Shown: positions 8,555 through 17,507 of the stretch, piece by piece | How positions within the stretch are numbered: the stretch's first letter is position 1 | How the letters are laid out: every line of letters begins with the position of its first letter | Assembly: GCA_963809815.1 (NCBI GenBank) | Contig: CAWELM010000017.1 | Location: 539,139-603,138, forward strand | DNA length: 64,000 nt | Reading direction: 5' to 3' | Origin: CAVVJA01 sp963809815 | GTDB lineage: Bacteria; Actinomycetota; Actinomycetes; Mycobacteriales; Jatrophihabitantaceae | Position numbers and translations under genes: made by a program | The notes under the pieces: model-generated | Told to the model about the DNA's origin: nothing | Databases searched by the model: none | The model's input: only the letters and a program-made list of their open reading frames with translations

Positions 8555-9436
8555 CTACTTGATGGAGCCCGCGGTAAGGCCGCCGACAACCTTTCCCTCG
8601 ATAAAGGCGAACAGGATGATCACGGGAATGGTCGCGATCACCGAGCCCGCGAACAAGTGGCCCCAATCCACCGAGTACTGGCCGACATAGTTGTTGATCG
8701 CGACCGTGAGCGGGAATTCATCCGGAGAAGTCGCCAGCGTCAGCGCGACGATGAACTCGTTCCATGCCGCTATGAACGTGAAGATCAGCGCGGTGACGAT
8801 GCCCGGCATGGCGAGCGGCAGGGTGATTCGGCCGAGCGCCCCGAGCCGGCCGGCTCCATCCACCATCGCCGCCTCCTCGAGCTCGACCGGGACCGACGAG
8901 AAGTAGGCGTTGAGGATCCAGACAGCGAACGCCAGATTGAACCCGGCGTTGACGAGTATGAGAGAGAGGACTGCGCTTGGCAGGTCGAAATTAAGGAACT
9001 CCCGCTGAATGCCGACCAGCATCGCGGCCGGTTGGAGCATCTGGGTCACCAGCACCAACAGCAGGAAAAACCCTCGGCCGGGGAAGTGGCGGCGCGCGGT
9101 GTAGTAGGCGGCTGGAAGCGCTACGAGCAGCACAAGCGCAGTGGCGCCACCGGCGACCTCCAGGCTGATCTTCAAGTTCGTGCCGAAGCCGCTCGCCCAG
9201 ATGCTGGTGAAGTTGGAAAAGGTCCAGTGCCGGGGGACGTAATCGCGATCCAGCAGCTCGGCGTTCGGCCGCAGCGCGGTGATCACCATTTCCGCGTACG
9301 GCAGCAAAAAGATGATCGCGATGATGTACGCGAGACCGGCAAAGATCAGCTTTTTGCCCCGCGGCACGCGGCGGACTCGCCGCACCCGTCGTCCGGGGGC
9401 GCCGGTGAGTGGCTGTTCGGTGACGACGTCGGTCAT
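8555..9436 (-). CDS. Carbohydrate ABC transporter permease (MalG type)
   Basis: This 293-residue inner-membrane protein has six hydrophobic segments and the EAA loop near EEAAMVDGAGRLGALGRITLP, the contact for the cytoplasmic ATPase. The ATG at 9436 (MTDVVTEQPLTG) is 2 bp after the stop of the companion permease, so the longer open frame upstream is not coding. The N-terminus is strongly basic (RRVRRVRRVPRGKK). No ATPase is encoded in the operon, so a shared MsiK-like ATPase elsewhere is likely. DasABC in Streptomyces has the same organisation. Confidence 0.92.
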   Translation of the reverse strand: MTDVVTEQPLTGAPGRRVRRVRRVPRGKKLIFAGLAYIIAIIFLLPYAEMVITALRPNAELLDRDYVPRHWTFSNFTSIWASGFGTNLKISLEVAGGATALVLLVALPAAYYTARRHFPGRGFFLLLVLVTQMLQPAAMLVGIQREFLNFDLPSAVLSLILVNAGFNLAFAVWILNAYFSSVPVELEEAAMVDGAGRLGALGRITLPLAMPGIVTALIFTFIAAWNEFIVALTLATSPDEFPLTVAINNYVGQYSVDWGHLFAGSVIATIPVIILFAFIEGKVVGGLTAGSIK

Positions 9437-9438
9437 GG

Positions 9439-10398
9439 CTAGGTCACCTGCTCCCGCCAGCGGGTCGCCCATAGGAACACCAGCACGACAATGATGACCA
9501 GCCCGAAGTTGATCACTGACATCGCCGCTGATTCGCCGATGTAGGCCTCCTTGAGCTGGAACATGAACACCGTGGTGGTAGCGGTCTCGTGGCCCGGCCC
9601 GCCCCGAGTCATCGCCCAGATGATCGGGAACGAGTTGAACACGTTGATCACATTGATGAGTGCGGCGACGAGGAACGCCGGTCGCAACAGCGGAAGCGTG
9701 ATCGAGCGATACGTCCGCCACGTAGATGCACCGTCGACCCGCGCTGCCTCGTACAGCTCGGTCGGGATGGTTTGCAAGCCGGCCAGCAATGCGTAGGTGG
9801 TGAACGGCAGCGACACGAAGATGGCCACCACCATCATCCAGACGAACGCTGCCTGGGGCCGGCCCAGCCAGTCGGCCTGGTTGCTGCCGAACGATTTGAG
9901 CACCCCGATGTCTTTCAAGAACAGGTTGATCACGCCGCTGTTCGGGTCAAGCGCCCACCGGAATATCAGTGTCGTCATCAACACCGACGCCGCCCACGGA
10001 GCGATCAACGCCCACCGGGTCACCCGCCGTCCCGGGAATACCTGGTTGAACAGCTGGGCCAACCCCAGGGAGAGAACCATCGTGACGGTCACCACCACGA
10101 CGACCCAGACTGCCGTTCGCTCCAGGATGCCCGGGAGGTCAGGCTCGTCGAACAGGTTCTTGAAGTTTTTCCATCCCGCCGGGCCGAGCAAGAAACCGTT
10201 TGGACTGAAGTGCTGAACCGAGGTCCGGAACATGACCACGACCGGCCACAGCACCACCACGGCGATCAGTGCGATGGCCGGCCCAATCCACAGCAGCGGG
10301 GTCGCCGCCCGGCCGAGCCGCTGTCTGAACGGACGTCGTCGTTGGCCCACTCGCGCAGACTCTCGCGTCACCTCGCTGGCTGAAGCCGTGTCTACCAT
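9439..10398 (-). CDS. Carbohydrate ABC transporter permease (MalF type)
   Basis: This 319-residue protein has a basic cytoplasmic N-terminus, about six membrane segments and the EAA motif EAARVDGASTWRTYRSITLP. It pairs with the MalG-type permease immediately downstream. The binding-protein gene lies 78 bp upstream in the same direction. The set forms an importer for an amino-sugar or chito-oligosaccharide, judged from the NagA, GH20 and dre-operator context. Confidence 0.93.
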   Translation of the reverse strand: MVDTASASEVTRESARVGQRRRPFRQRLGRAATPLLWIGPAIALIAVVVLWPVVVMFRTSVQHFSPNGFLLGPAGWKNFKNLFDEPDLPGILERTAVWVVVVVTVTMVLSLGLAQLFNQVFPGRRVTRWALIAPWAASVLMTTLIFRWALDPNSGVINLFLKDIGVLKSFGSNQADWLGRPQAAFVWMMVVAIFVSLPFTTYALLAGLQTIPTELYEAARVDGASTWRTYRSITLPLLRPAFLVAALINVINVFNSFPIIWAMTRGGPGHETATTTVFMFQLKEAYIGESAAMSVINFGLVIIVVLVFLWATRWREQVT

Positions 10399-10476
10399 CT
10401 AGCGCCTCGCAGTGACGATCGCCCCGGCGCGCGCACTAGCGAGTAGGCGGCGCCGGGACGATTCCGGTTCAGAGGG

Positions 10477-11751
10477 TCAGCTGCCCTTCGTCGCGGTCTG
10501 CTGAATGGAATCCAGAACCTTCTTCGGATCCTGGGTCAGCGAGGTGGCGATGGTCTGTTGGATCTGCGTCTTCACCTGCGTCCACACCGGATCGTTGGGG
10601 TACTGAACGGAGTTAGGCAACGCCTTGAGGAACGGGCCGAACGTGGGATCCGAGGACAGTGCCTTGATCCCCGAGTTCGTCGCTGGAAGCAAGAAGTATT
10701 CCTTGACGAACTGGGTTTGGTATTTGTCCTGGTAGAAGAAGTCCACGAACTTGGTGATCGCTGCCTGCTTGCTGCCGTTCGTCTTGAACACCGAGACGTT
10801 GTCACAGACACCGAGGGTCTTGTCCAGCGGGCCCGACTTGCCGGCGATCGGCACCGAGGCCCAGTCGGAGTCCGTCAGCTTGCCGCCCGCCTGGATGATC
10901 GGGATCAGAGCCGGCGATCCGTTGATCATCCCGATATCGCCCTGTGCGAACTGCTTCCATAGGTCGGTGCGGTTCTTGGTGCCCGGGTTGGGCTCGGTCA
11001 CACCGGACTTCACAAAGTCGGTCAGGAAATGCTGAGTGTCGACGTTCGCCGAGCTGTTGATCACCCACTTGCCGCTGTCGTCCTGGTAGGCGCCGCCGTT
11101 GCCGAGGAACCACAGCAACGACTCAGCCTGAGCCTCCTCCGGGCCCAGCGGAAGCCCGAATCCCACCTTGCCCAGAGCCTTGATCTTCGTCGCGTCGGTC
11201 TGGATGTCCGCCCACGTCTGCGGCGGGGAGCTGATACCGGCCTGCTGGAACAGCTTCTTGTTGTAGAACAGCGTCCGCGCGCTGGTGGTGAACGGCATGC
11301 CGTACTGCGTGCCGTTGTAGGTATTCAGCTTGGCGAAGACCGGCAGCAGATTGCTGAACGTGCTCGGCGAGGTGACGTCCTTGGCCGGGTAGAGCAGGCC
11401 GGACTGAGCGTAATCCGGGAAGAAGTCGCCTTCGAGAATGTCCGGGTACTGCTTGTTTTGGACCTGGGTCTTGACCTGGTTGTCGAAGTCGTTCCAGTTG
11501 ATGGTCTGCACGTTGACCGTGATATTCGGGTTCGCCGCGTGGAAATCGCTGGCGATCCCCTCCCAGTACTTCTGGCTGGTATTGCTCGGCCCGGTCCCGT
11601 AGTCGGCCGCGACCAGCTTCAACGTCGTATTACCGCCGGCGCCCCCACCACTGCCACCACTGCTGCTGCTGTTCTTCGAGCTACTGCATGCGCTCAGGAC
11701 AACCGCCAGCCCGGCACTGAGCGCCACGGCCGCCACCAAGCCTCGTCTCAT
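10477..11751 (-). CDS. Sugar ABC transporter solute-binding lipoprotein (DasA-like role)
   Basis: This 424-residue protein has a lipoprotein signal peptide: MRRGLVAAVALSAGL..., then lipobox LSAC with Cys near residue 22, then a Ser/Gly-rich linker. The rest is a family 1 extracellular binding protein. It captures sugar outside the membrane for the two permeases downstream. It is the first gene of the minus-strand operon, and a perfect TGGTCTAGACCA site lies about 110 bp upstream of its start. I expect an N-acetylglucosamine or chitobiose substrate, but the sequence alone does not prove it. Confidence 0.9.
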   Translation of the reverse strand: MRRGLVAAVALSAGLAVVLSACSSSKNSSSSGGSGGGAGGNTTLKLVAADYGTGPSNTSQKYWEGIASDFHAANPNITVNVQTINWNDFDNQVKTQVQNKQYPDILEGDFFPDYAQSGLLYPAKDVTSPSTFSNLLPVFAKLNTYNGTQYGMPFTTSARTLFYNKKLFQQAGISSPPQTWADIQTDATKIKALGKVGFGLPLGPEEAQAESLLWFLGNGGAYQDDSGKWVINSSANVDTQHFLTDFVKSGVTEPNPGTKNRTDLWKQFAQGDIGMINGSPALIPIIQAGGKLTDSDWASVPIAGKSGPLDKTLGVCDNVSVFKTNGSKQAAITKFVDFFYQDKYQTQFVKEYFLLPATNSGIKALSSDPTFGPFLKALPNSVQYPNDPVWTQVKTQIQQTIATSLTQDPKKVLDSIQQTATKGS

Positions 11752-11860
11752 CTTTTCGCCCTCTTCCTGGTCACACGCCGTGGCGTGTTTCGACTATTGG
11801 CGCTTCTAACCACCGAACTACCGGTCCTGCCCGTCGAGACGCTACCCTCATCCACGCCGG

Positions 11861-11872
11861 TGGTCTAGACCA
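11861..11872. promoter_or_regulatory. dre-type operator (DasR-like GntR regulator), perfect
   Basis: TGGTCTAGACCA is a perfect 12-bp palindrome and equals the core of the DasR-responsive element known in Streptomyces. It sits between the sugar-binding lipoprotein gene and the SIS/MurQ operon, so it can control both. Confidence 0.8.
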
Positions 11873-11882
11873 GCTGGCCTCA

Positions 11883-11909
11883 TCCTCTATACCATTTTGG
11901 TCAAGGTCA
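11883..11909. promoter_or_regulatory. Two degenerate dre-like sites beside the perfect one
   Basis: TCCTCTATACCA (11883-11894) and TGGTCAAGGTCA (11898-11909) each match nine of the twelve core positions TGGTCTAGACCA. They may be weak secondary sites, or chance matches in a promoter. Confidence 0.35.
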
Positions 11910-12080
11910 CCGGACGCCGCGGCGGGCTGCGATCCGTGATTGGTGCGCGGGTCGGCGCACGGCCGCCTGCCGTCCACCGGGCGTCGTGGCGGAGGACGGC
12001 TGGCCGGATGGCCGGGGTGCACGAACGGCGTTGCTCCGGGACTATCGAGGCGACCGTGCGAGCCGTGGGACGGAGCGACG

Positions 12081-13109
12081 ATGACGACAGCAGCAGCGGG
12101 CGCTCTGATGGCGACCGAGATCGCCGAGCAGCCAGCCGTGCTCGCTGGGCTCCTGGCTCAGGGGGGCGACGCTATCGCGGATGCGGCCAGGCGTATCGCC
12201 AAGCGGCGACCACGCTTCGTCCTTATCGCGGCACGCGGTACCAGTGACCACGCTGCTCTCTATGCGAAGTATCTCGTCGAGGTGCGACTTGGCCTGCCCG
12301 CCGGCCTCGTCTCGCCTTCGACTATGACGGTGTACGGCGCGCGTCCGGAGCTCTCCGACGTGCTCTTCATCGCGGTGAGCCAGTCCGGCGGATCACCCGA
12401 CCTCCTTGACTCGCTGACCGTTGCTCGTGACTGCGGCGCCCTCACCGTGGCCGTGACCAACAATGCTGGCTCGCCGTTGGCCGTCGCGGCCGACATCCAT
12501 CTCGATGTCCGGGCCGGGACAGAACGTGCGGTAGCTGCGACGAAGACTTATACCGCAGAGCTGTTGGCCTTATATCTGCTCGTGGTGGGTGCGGCGTCAG
12601 GTGATGTAGCGGGCGCGGATGCGATACCCGACGCGGCCGCGGCTACGCTGAGTTTCCAGGCCGCGACTACTACGGCGGCGCAGCGATATCGCTATGCCGA
12701 CCGGCTCGTGACAACGGCTCGTGGGTACTCCTATCCCACGGCGCGTGAGGCGGCCCTCAAGCTGATGGAGACCAGCTACCTTGCCGCGCAAGCCTTTTCA
12801 GGCGCGGATTTGCTGCACGGTCCGATGGCGATGGTCGACTCCCGCGTGCCCGTGATCGCCGTGATGTCGCCTGGCCGTGGGCGGGCCGCGATGGCGCCCG
12901 TCGTCGAACGGCTCCAGGCCTCCGGGGCCGACGTGCTGACGGTCGGCACTGAGGACGGTCTGCCACTGGCGAGCGCGGGCATCGCGGAGGAGCTCCTGCC
13001 GATATTGGAGATTCTCCCGCTCCAGCAGCTGGCTTGGCGCCTGGCATTGGACCGCGGCGGAGACCCCGATCATCCGCGCGGGCTGTCCAAAATTACGGAG
13101 ACATGGTAG
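12081..13109 (+). CDS. SIS-domain glucosamine-6-phosphate deaminase-like protein (NagB-II type)
   Basis: This 342-residue protein has tandem SIS domains: LIAARGTSDHAALYAKYL and VSQSGGSPDLLDSL in the first, GYSYPTAREAALKLMETS and GADLLHGPMAMV in the second. A C-terminal DPDHPRGLSKITETW tail resembles the GlmS isomerase half. No glutaminase domain is present. NagB-II enzymes convert GlcN-6-phosphate to fructose-6-phosphate and ammonia. The ATG follows a GGAGCG ribosome site. MurQ starts 3 bp after its stop, so the two are co-transcribed under the dre site. Confidence 0.88.
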   Translation: MTTAAAGALMATEIAEQPAVLAGLLAQGGDAIADAARRIAKRRPRFVLIAARGTSDHAALYAKYLVEVRLGLPAGLVSPSTMTVYGARPELSDVLFIAVSQSGGSPDLLDSLTVARDCGALTVAVTNNAGSPLAVAADIHLDVRAGTERAVAATKTYTAELLALYLLVVGAASGDVAGADAIPDAAAATLSFQAATTTAAQRYRYADRLVTTARGYSYPTAREAALKLMETSYLAAQAFSGADLLHGPMAMVDSRVPVIAVMSPGRGRAAMAPVVERLQASGADVLTVGTEDGLPLASAGIAEELLPILEILPLQQLAWRLALDRGGDPDHPRGLSKITETW

Positions 13110-13112
13110 GTC

Positions 13113-13988
13113 GTGACGCAGAACAGGATCGACCCCCTGGACACGCTCGACAGCGCCGGCGTCGTCGAGCGACTGCTCGACGCCGAGAACAGTGTCGTGC
13201 CCGCGGTGCGCGCGGCGCTGCCACAGATCGCCGCGGCCGCCGACCTGATCGCCCAACAGGTGCGCCGTGGCGGCCGCATCGCCTTCGTCGGTGCCGGAAC
13301 GTCAGGTCGGCTCGCGCTGTGCGAGGCGGCCGAGTTACCAGGCACCTTCGGTCTCGACCCGTCGACAGTTCTCATTCGTATTGCCGGAGCGGGCGGGCAG
13401 GCGCCGGTCGGCACCGACTGGGATGAGGACGACGTCGCGGTCGCCTCAGCCGACTTCGCCGAAATGGCGCTGCGTTCGCACGACGTCATGGTTGCGGTCG
13501 CCGCCAGCGGCCGGACGCCGTACACCCTGGCCATGGCACGCTCCGCGGCCCAAGCCGGAATAGCGCTCGTGGCTGTGGTAAACACCCTTGATTCGCCGCT
13601 GGCCGCGCTCGCGACAGCCGCCATCGAGGTGCCGGTCGGGCCCGAGCGGTTGCAGAATTCCACGCGGCTCACAGCCGGCACCGCCCAGAAGCTCATCTTG
13701 AACGCGCTGACGACTGCCGCGATGGTCGCGCTGGGCCACGTCCACGGTGATCTGATGATCGACGTCGTACCGGCGAACGCCAAGCTACGCGCTCGGGTGA
13801 TCGGCATCGTGGCCGAGATCGCCGAACAGCCGGTCGACGTTGCCCACGCCGCGCTCGAGCGGTGCGACTGGAATGCCCGGGCCGCGGTACTCCATCTCAC
13901 CGCAGGGCTGAGCCCGGATCAGGCCGCCGAGCACGCCGCGCGTCATTCGACCTTGCGAGCGGCAATGGACGAGTGCTCGACCAGATGA
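13113..13988 (+). CDS. murQ: N-acetylmuramic acid 6-phosphate etherase MurQ
   Basis: This 291-residue protein has the MurQ pattern: FVGAGTSGRLALCEAAELP with the catalytic Glu, VAVAASGRTPYTLAMA, then LTAGTAQKLILNALTT and a C-terminal helical domain (CDWNARAAVLHLTAGLS). MurQ removes D-lactate from MurNAc-6-phosphate to give GlcNAc-6-phosphate, which NagA then deacetylates. Its place in a chitin-type amino-sugar operon links cell-wall recycling to the same pool. Translation starts at GTG just after the SIS gene stop. Confidence 0.93.
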   Translation: MTQNRIDPLDTLDSAGVVERLLDAENSVVPAVRAALPQIAAAADLIAQQVRRGGRIAFVGAGTSGRLALCEAAELPGTFGLDPSTVLIRIAGAGGQAPVGTDWDEDDVAVASADFAEMALRSHDVMVAVAASGRTPYTLAMARSAAQAGIALVAVVNTLDSPLAALATAAIEVPVGPERLQNSTRLTAGTAQKLILNALTTAAMVALGHVHGDLMIDVVPANAKLRARVIGIVAEIAEQPVDVAHAALERCDWNARAAVLHLTAGLSPDQAAEHAARHSTLRAAMDECSTR

Positions 13989-14067
13989 GTTGCCCTCGCC
14001 TCAGCGATTCATCTTCTTAGCCTGCCTTTTCTCAGTCTCGGCTCGAAGAGTCTTGTGGTGCGCGCTG

Positions 14068-14129
14068 AAAAGGTGTAGACCAGATTTCGACCAAAAGGTG
14101 TAGACCAGATTCAATATTTGTATAGACCA
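14068..14129. promoter_or_regulatory. Three tandem dre-like sites upstream of the GH20 gene
   Basis: AGGTGTAGACCA occurs at 14071-14082 and 14096-14107 inside a 19-bp direct repeat (14068-14086 and 14093-14111, step 25 bp). TTGTATAGACCA follows at 14118-14129. Each matches ten of twelve positions of TGGTCTAGACCA and keeps the right half TAGACCA exactly. They precede the secreted hexosaminidase start by 60-120 bp. Confidence 0.7.
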
Positions 14130-14187
14130 GCGTCGGCAGCCGCGGGTAGCGGCGATTGTCCGCTGCCCGTGGCGGAAAGGTCCGCCA

Positions 14188-16212
14188 ATGTCGCTCAGCC
14201 TCCTCGGGACTGGCCGCTCTCGCGTAGCCAGGTCAATCGGCGCCATGGCGCTCATCGTGGGCGGTGCAACGGGCGCTGTCGCGCTCGGCGCTGGAAGCGC
14301 AGCAGCCGCGCCGCCATCGGCCGCGCCGCAGGTGGTGCCCAAGCCCGTATCAACTACCGTCGGCGTTGGCCAATTCTCGCTCACGTCCAAATCCCGCGTC
14401 GTGGTCGGTTCGGCTGACGCGACCGCGGTCGGAGCCGACCTCGCTGCCTATCTGCGTCCCGCGACGGGCTACCAGCTGCCGATCGTGAGCGGCGGCGCGC
14501 ACGCCGGCGACATCACGCTGCAACTGGGAAAACCCGCCGCCCTGCAGCCGGATACGACCGGCGAGGGATATGTCCTTGACGCAAGCCCATCGCGGGTGAC
14601 GGTCACGGCGACCACGGCGCATGGACTCTATGACGCCGTGCAGACAATCCGTCAGCTGCTCCCCGTATGGATCGACAGCCCCACGCTCGAACCAGGGCCA
14701 TGGACAATTCCGTCGGTCCACATAGTCGACTATCCCCGCTACGCCTATCGCGGCGTAATGCTCGACATCGCGCGCCACTTCCAGACGCCTGCAGCAGTCA
14801 TGAGCCTGATCGACCAGGCATCGGCGTACAAGGTGAACACGCTGCATCTGCACGTCAGTGACGATCAGGGCTTCCGCATCGTCATCAACGGATTCCCCAA
14901 CCTGACCGACATCGGCTCGATTGGCTCGGTCGGCACGGACGGCCGGACGATGGACCCCGGCGGCTTCTGGACCCAGGCTGACTACAAGGCCGTTGTCGCC
15001 CATGCGGCCGCGCACTTCATGACGGTCGTGCCCGAGGTGGATTCCCCCGGCCACAACAACGCGATCATCATGTCCGAGTACAACGACACGACGAACCCGC
15101 TGCTGAACGGGCACCCACAGGACATCAACTGCAGCACCAACAACCCGCCCCAGTGGAACTTCACCGGCGACGTGGGGTACAGCGCGATGTGTCCCGACAG
15201 TGAGAACAGCTTCACGATCTACAACGCGATCATTACCCAGCTCGCCGCGATGTCGACCAGCCCGTATTACCACGTAGGTGGCGACGAGGTGCCGTCCACG
15301 CTGCTCACTCAGGACCAGTACGCGTCATTCATCAACCAGGAGGTCCCGCTCGTCAACGCCCAGGGCAAGGCTGCGATGGGTTGGGCCGAACTGGCCGGGC
15401 CCGGCACGAACCCCGGCCCGGGGTCGGTTGCCGAGTACTGGAACCCGGCCTCCGGCTCCAGCCCGGACACCGTCACCGCCCACGAAGCCGTGGCCAAGAA
15501 CATGAAGATTGTCATGGCGCCGGCGAATCACGCATACCTTGATCAAAAGTACGCGTTCGGCCCCAATGTCAACGTGCCGCCGACTCTCGGTCTGCACTGG
15601 GCCTGCAACACCGGCTGTGACGTCGACCAGTTCTACAACTGGGATCCAGGCACGTACGTCACCGGCGTGACCGACCAGAACGTGATGGGTGTCGAAGGTG
15701 CGATGTGGGGCGAGACCGTCGTCAACTTGAGCAACGTCGACTACATGGTCTTCCCGCGGCTGATCGCACTCGCGGAAGTCGGCTGGACCCCGCAGGCCGA
15801 GCGCACCAACGGCTACTCGGACTTCCTGACCCGGCTGGCTCCGCAAGGCGCGAGGTTGACCCTCGCCGGCACCAACTTCTACCCGACGCCTGAGGTGGCC
15901 TGGCAGCTTGACGTCGCGGCCGCCGCGCAAATCCCGGTGGTCAACGGCCAGGTCTCTGGTGCGGTCGCATCCCTCTCCGCACCAGGCATCGCCGCGAGCA
16001 ACATCACCGCCAGCATCAACTGGGGCGACGGAAACACCAGCGCCGGCACGGTAGACGGCACCGCCGCCACCTCCGCCACAGTCAACGGGCTCTACACGAT
16101 CAACGGGGCCCACACCTACGGGCATCCCGGCGCGTTCCACGTAACGATCACCGTGAGCGCAACCGGAACACCGTCTGCCACCACAACCACCACGTTGAAG
16201 TGGCACCGGTAG
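14188..16212 (+). CDS. Secreted beta-N-acetylhexosaminidase, GH20, with C-terminal PKD-like domain
   Basis: This 674-residue protein has a long signal peptide (about residues 1-40, ending GSAAAAP), a GH20b N-terminal domain, and a GH20 barrel starting at YRGVMLDIARHFQ. The catalytic Asp-Glu pair lies in YYHVGGDEVPST near residues 364-365. The last 100 residues form an Ig/PKD-like domain with INWGDGNTSAG near residue 611. It releases terminal GlcNAc or GalNAc from chito-oligosaccharides or muropeptides outside the cell, with the acetamido group acting as nucleophile. It is preceded by three dre-like sites and followed convergently by nagA. Confidence 0.94.
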   Translation: MSLSLLGTGRSRVARSIGAMALIVGGATGAVALGAGSAAAAPPSAAPQVVPKPVSTTVGVGQFSLTSKSRVVVGSADATAVGADLAAYLRPATGYQLPIVSGGAHAGDITLQLGKPAALQPDTTGEGYVLDASPSRVTVTATTAHGLYDAVQTIRQLLPVWIDSPTLEPGPWTIPSVHIVDYPRYAYRGVMLDIARHFQTPAAVMSLIDQASAYKVNTLHLHVSDDQGFRIVINGFPNLTDIGSIGSVGTDGRTMDPGGFWTQADYKAVVAHAAAHFMTVVPEVDSPGHNNAIIMSEYNDTTNPLLNGHPQDINCSTNNPPQWNFTGDVGYSAMCPDSENSFTIYNAIITQLAAMSTSPYYHVGGDEVPSTLLTQDQYASFINQEVPLVNAQGKAAMGWAELAGPGTNPGPGSVAEYWNPASGSSPDTVTAHEAVAKNMKIVMAPANHAYLDQKYAFGPNVNVPPTLGLHWACNTGCDVDQFYNWDPGTYVTGVTDQNVMGVEGAMWGETVVNLSNVDYMVFPRLIALAEVGWTPQAERTNGYSDFLTRLAPQGARLTLAGTNFYPTPEVAWQLDVAAAAQIPVVNGQVSGAVASLSAPGIAASNITASINWGDGNTSAGTVDGTAATSATVNGLYTINGAHTYGHPGAFHVTITVSATGTPSATTTTTLKWHR

Positions 16213-16237
16213 TGACACACGCGGACGGCTGATCCGG

Positions 16238-16276
16238 CCTGACCCCGATAGCGGCATTGCTGCTGCCGGGGTCAGG
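16238..16276. terminator. Stem-loop between convergent GH20 and nagA genes
   Basis: CCTGACCCCG at 16238-16247 pairs perfectly with CGGGGTCAGG at 16267-16276 around a 19-base loop. It lies between two gene ends that face each other, so it can serve as a bidirectional terminator. There is no T-tract, as is common in GC-rich actinobacteria. Confidence 0.65.
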
Positions 16277-16291
16277 TGCTGTCGCGGAGGG

Positions 16292-17449
16292 TTACAGAAC
16301 GGCGGCGGCCCGGTCCGTGTCGCACCAGACTCCGGCGGCCACGATCCGCGCGATGCGGAGGTCATCGTCCAGGACGACGAAGTCCGCATCGTGCCCGGCG
16401 ACGATCGCACCGCACGAGTCACCGATGCCAAGGACTCGAGCCGGATTTGCGGACGCGGCGGCCGAGGCGACCTCGATCGGCAGCCCGCAGTCCAAGACGG
16501 CGCGCCGCACCGCGTCGTCCATGGTCAGTGTGCTACCCGCCAGCGCGCCGGTAGAGGTCAGCCGAGCCTCACCGCCGCGAACCTGCACCGGCTGGCCCCC
16601 GAGGGCGAACTCACCGTCGCCGACGCCGGTCGCCGCGATCGCGTCAGTGATAAGGACGAGACGCTTGGGTGTCCCTGCGACGAGCGTCGTGATCGCGGGA
16701 TGCACGTGGATGCCGTCGTTGATGACCTCGCACGCGAGGTCGGACGCGAGTGCCGCCCCGATCACGCCTGGCTCGCGGTGGTGCAGTGCTCGCATCCCAT
16801 TGAACAGGTGCGTCGCGAGGCGCGCGCCGGCTTCGATGGCTGCTTGGGCGTCTGGGTACGTGCCGTCAGTGTGGCCAATCGCTGCGACCGCACCGGCGCC
16901 GACGATGTCGACGATCAGGTCGAGGGCGCCGGGCAGTTCAGGTGCGATAGTCACGCTGCGCAAACACCCCCGCGCGGCTGCGAGCAGTCCGGAGAACGCG
17001 CCGCGGTCGGGCAATTGCAGGAATTGCGGATTCTGGGCTCCAGCGCGAATTGGAGAAAGGAACGGTCCCTCGAGATGGGCCCCCACCACATGCCCGTCCG
17101 GCGTAGGGCCCATGGCGACGCGGTCGGCGACCCAGCCGAGCTGCTCGGCGAGCGCATCCAGTGGCGCGGTCATCAGCGAAACGAGTGTCCGCGTCGTGCC
17201 GTGTGATCGGTGGAACGCCACGGCCGCCGCCAGGTCGGCCGGCGATGCGCTCGCGTCATGCCCGCCGCCGCCATGGACGTGCAGGTCGATGTAACCAGGC
17301 AGCAACCAGGCGCCGCCGAGGTCGACCGTGCCGCCGCCTGGCGGAAGGCCCGAGCCGACTGCGGTGATGACCCCCGCCTCGACCTGCACCCAGCCGCCAG
17401 CTAGCACACCGGTTGGTGTGACGACGCGGGCGCCGGACAGAACGCTCAC
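16292..17449 (-). CDS. nagA: N-acetylglucosamine-6-phosphate deacetylase NagA
   Basis: This 385-residue amidohydrolase has the metal and catalytic motifs IDLHVHGGGGHD, AHLEGPFLSP, AIGHTDG, THLFNGM and LITDAIAATG. It deacetylates GlcNAc-6-phosphate to GlcN-6-phosphate in the cytoplasm. The loop after the metal Glu reads RAGAQNP where many NagA proteins have KGAHxP, a small substrate-loop difference. It starts at GTG 58 bp after the regulator stop, so it is probably co-transcribed with the regulator from the dre-containing promoter. Confidence 0.94.
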   Translation of the reverse strand: MSVLSGARVVTPTGVLAGGWVQVEAGVITAVGSGLPPGGGTVDLGGAWLLPGYIDLHVHGGGGHDASASPADLAAAVAFHRSHGTTRTLVSLMTAPLDALAEQLGWVADRVAMGPTPDGHVVGAHLEGPFLSPIRAGAQNPQFLQLPDRGAFSGLLAAARGCLRSVTIAPELPGALDLIVDIVGAGAVAAIGHTDGTYPDAQAAIEAGARLATHLFNGMRALHHREPGVIGAALASDLACEVINDGIHVHPAITTLVAGTPKRLVLITDAIAATGVGDGEFALGGQPVQVRGGEARLTSTGALAGSTLTMDDAVRRAVLDCGLPIEVASAAASANPARVLGIGDSCGAIVAGHDADFVVLDDDLRIARIVAAGVWCDTDRAAAVL

Positions 17450-17507
17450 CGGGCGACCGCCAGGCCGGCTGCCGTTCGCCAGGCCAGCACTGCCGCAACC
17501 GCATTCG

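Larger units (their letters stand above)
11752..12080. other. Divergent intergenic region of the amino-sugar regulon
   Basis: These 329 bp separate the binding-protein gene (minus) from the SIS gene (plus) and hold no gene. They contain a perfect dre-like operator at 11861-11872 and two degenerate copies just to its right. Promoters for both directions are expected here. Confidence 0.7.

Noticed and set aside
8555..9721. Longer form (388 codons) of the MalG-type permease
   Set aside because: The extra N-terminus overlaps the companion permease; the ATG at 9436 directly follows that gene's stop.
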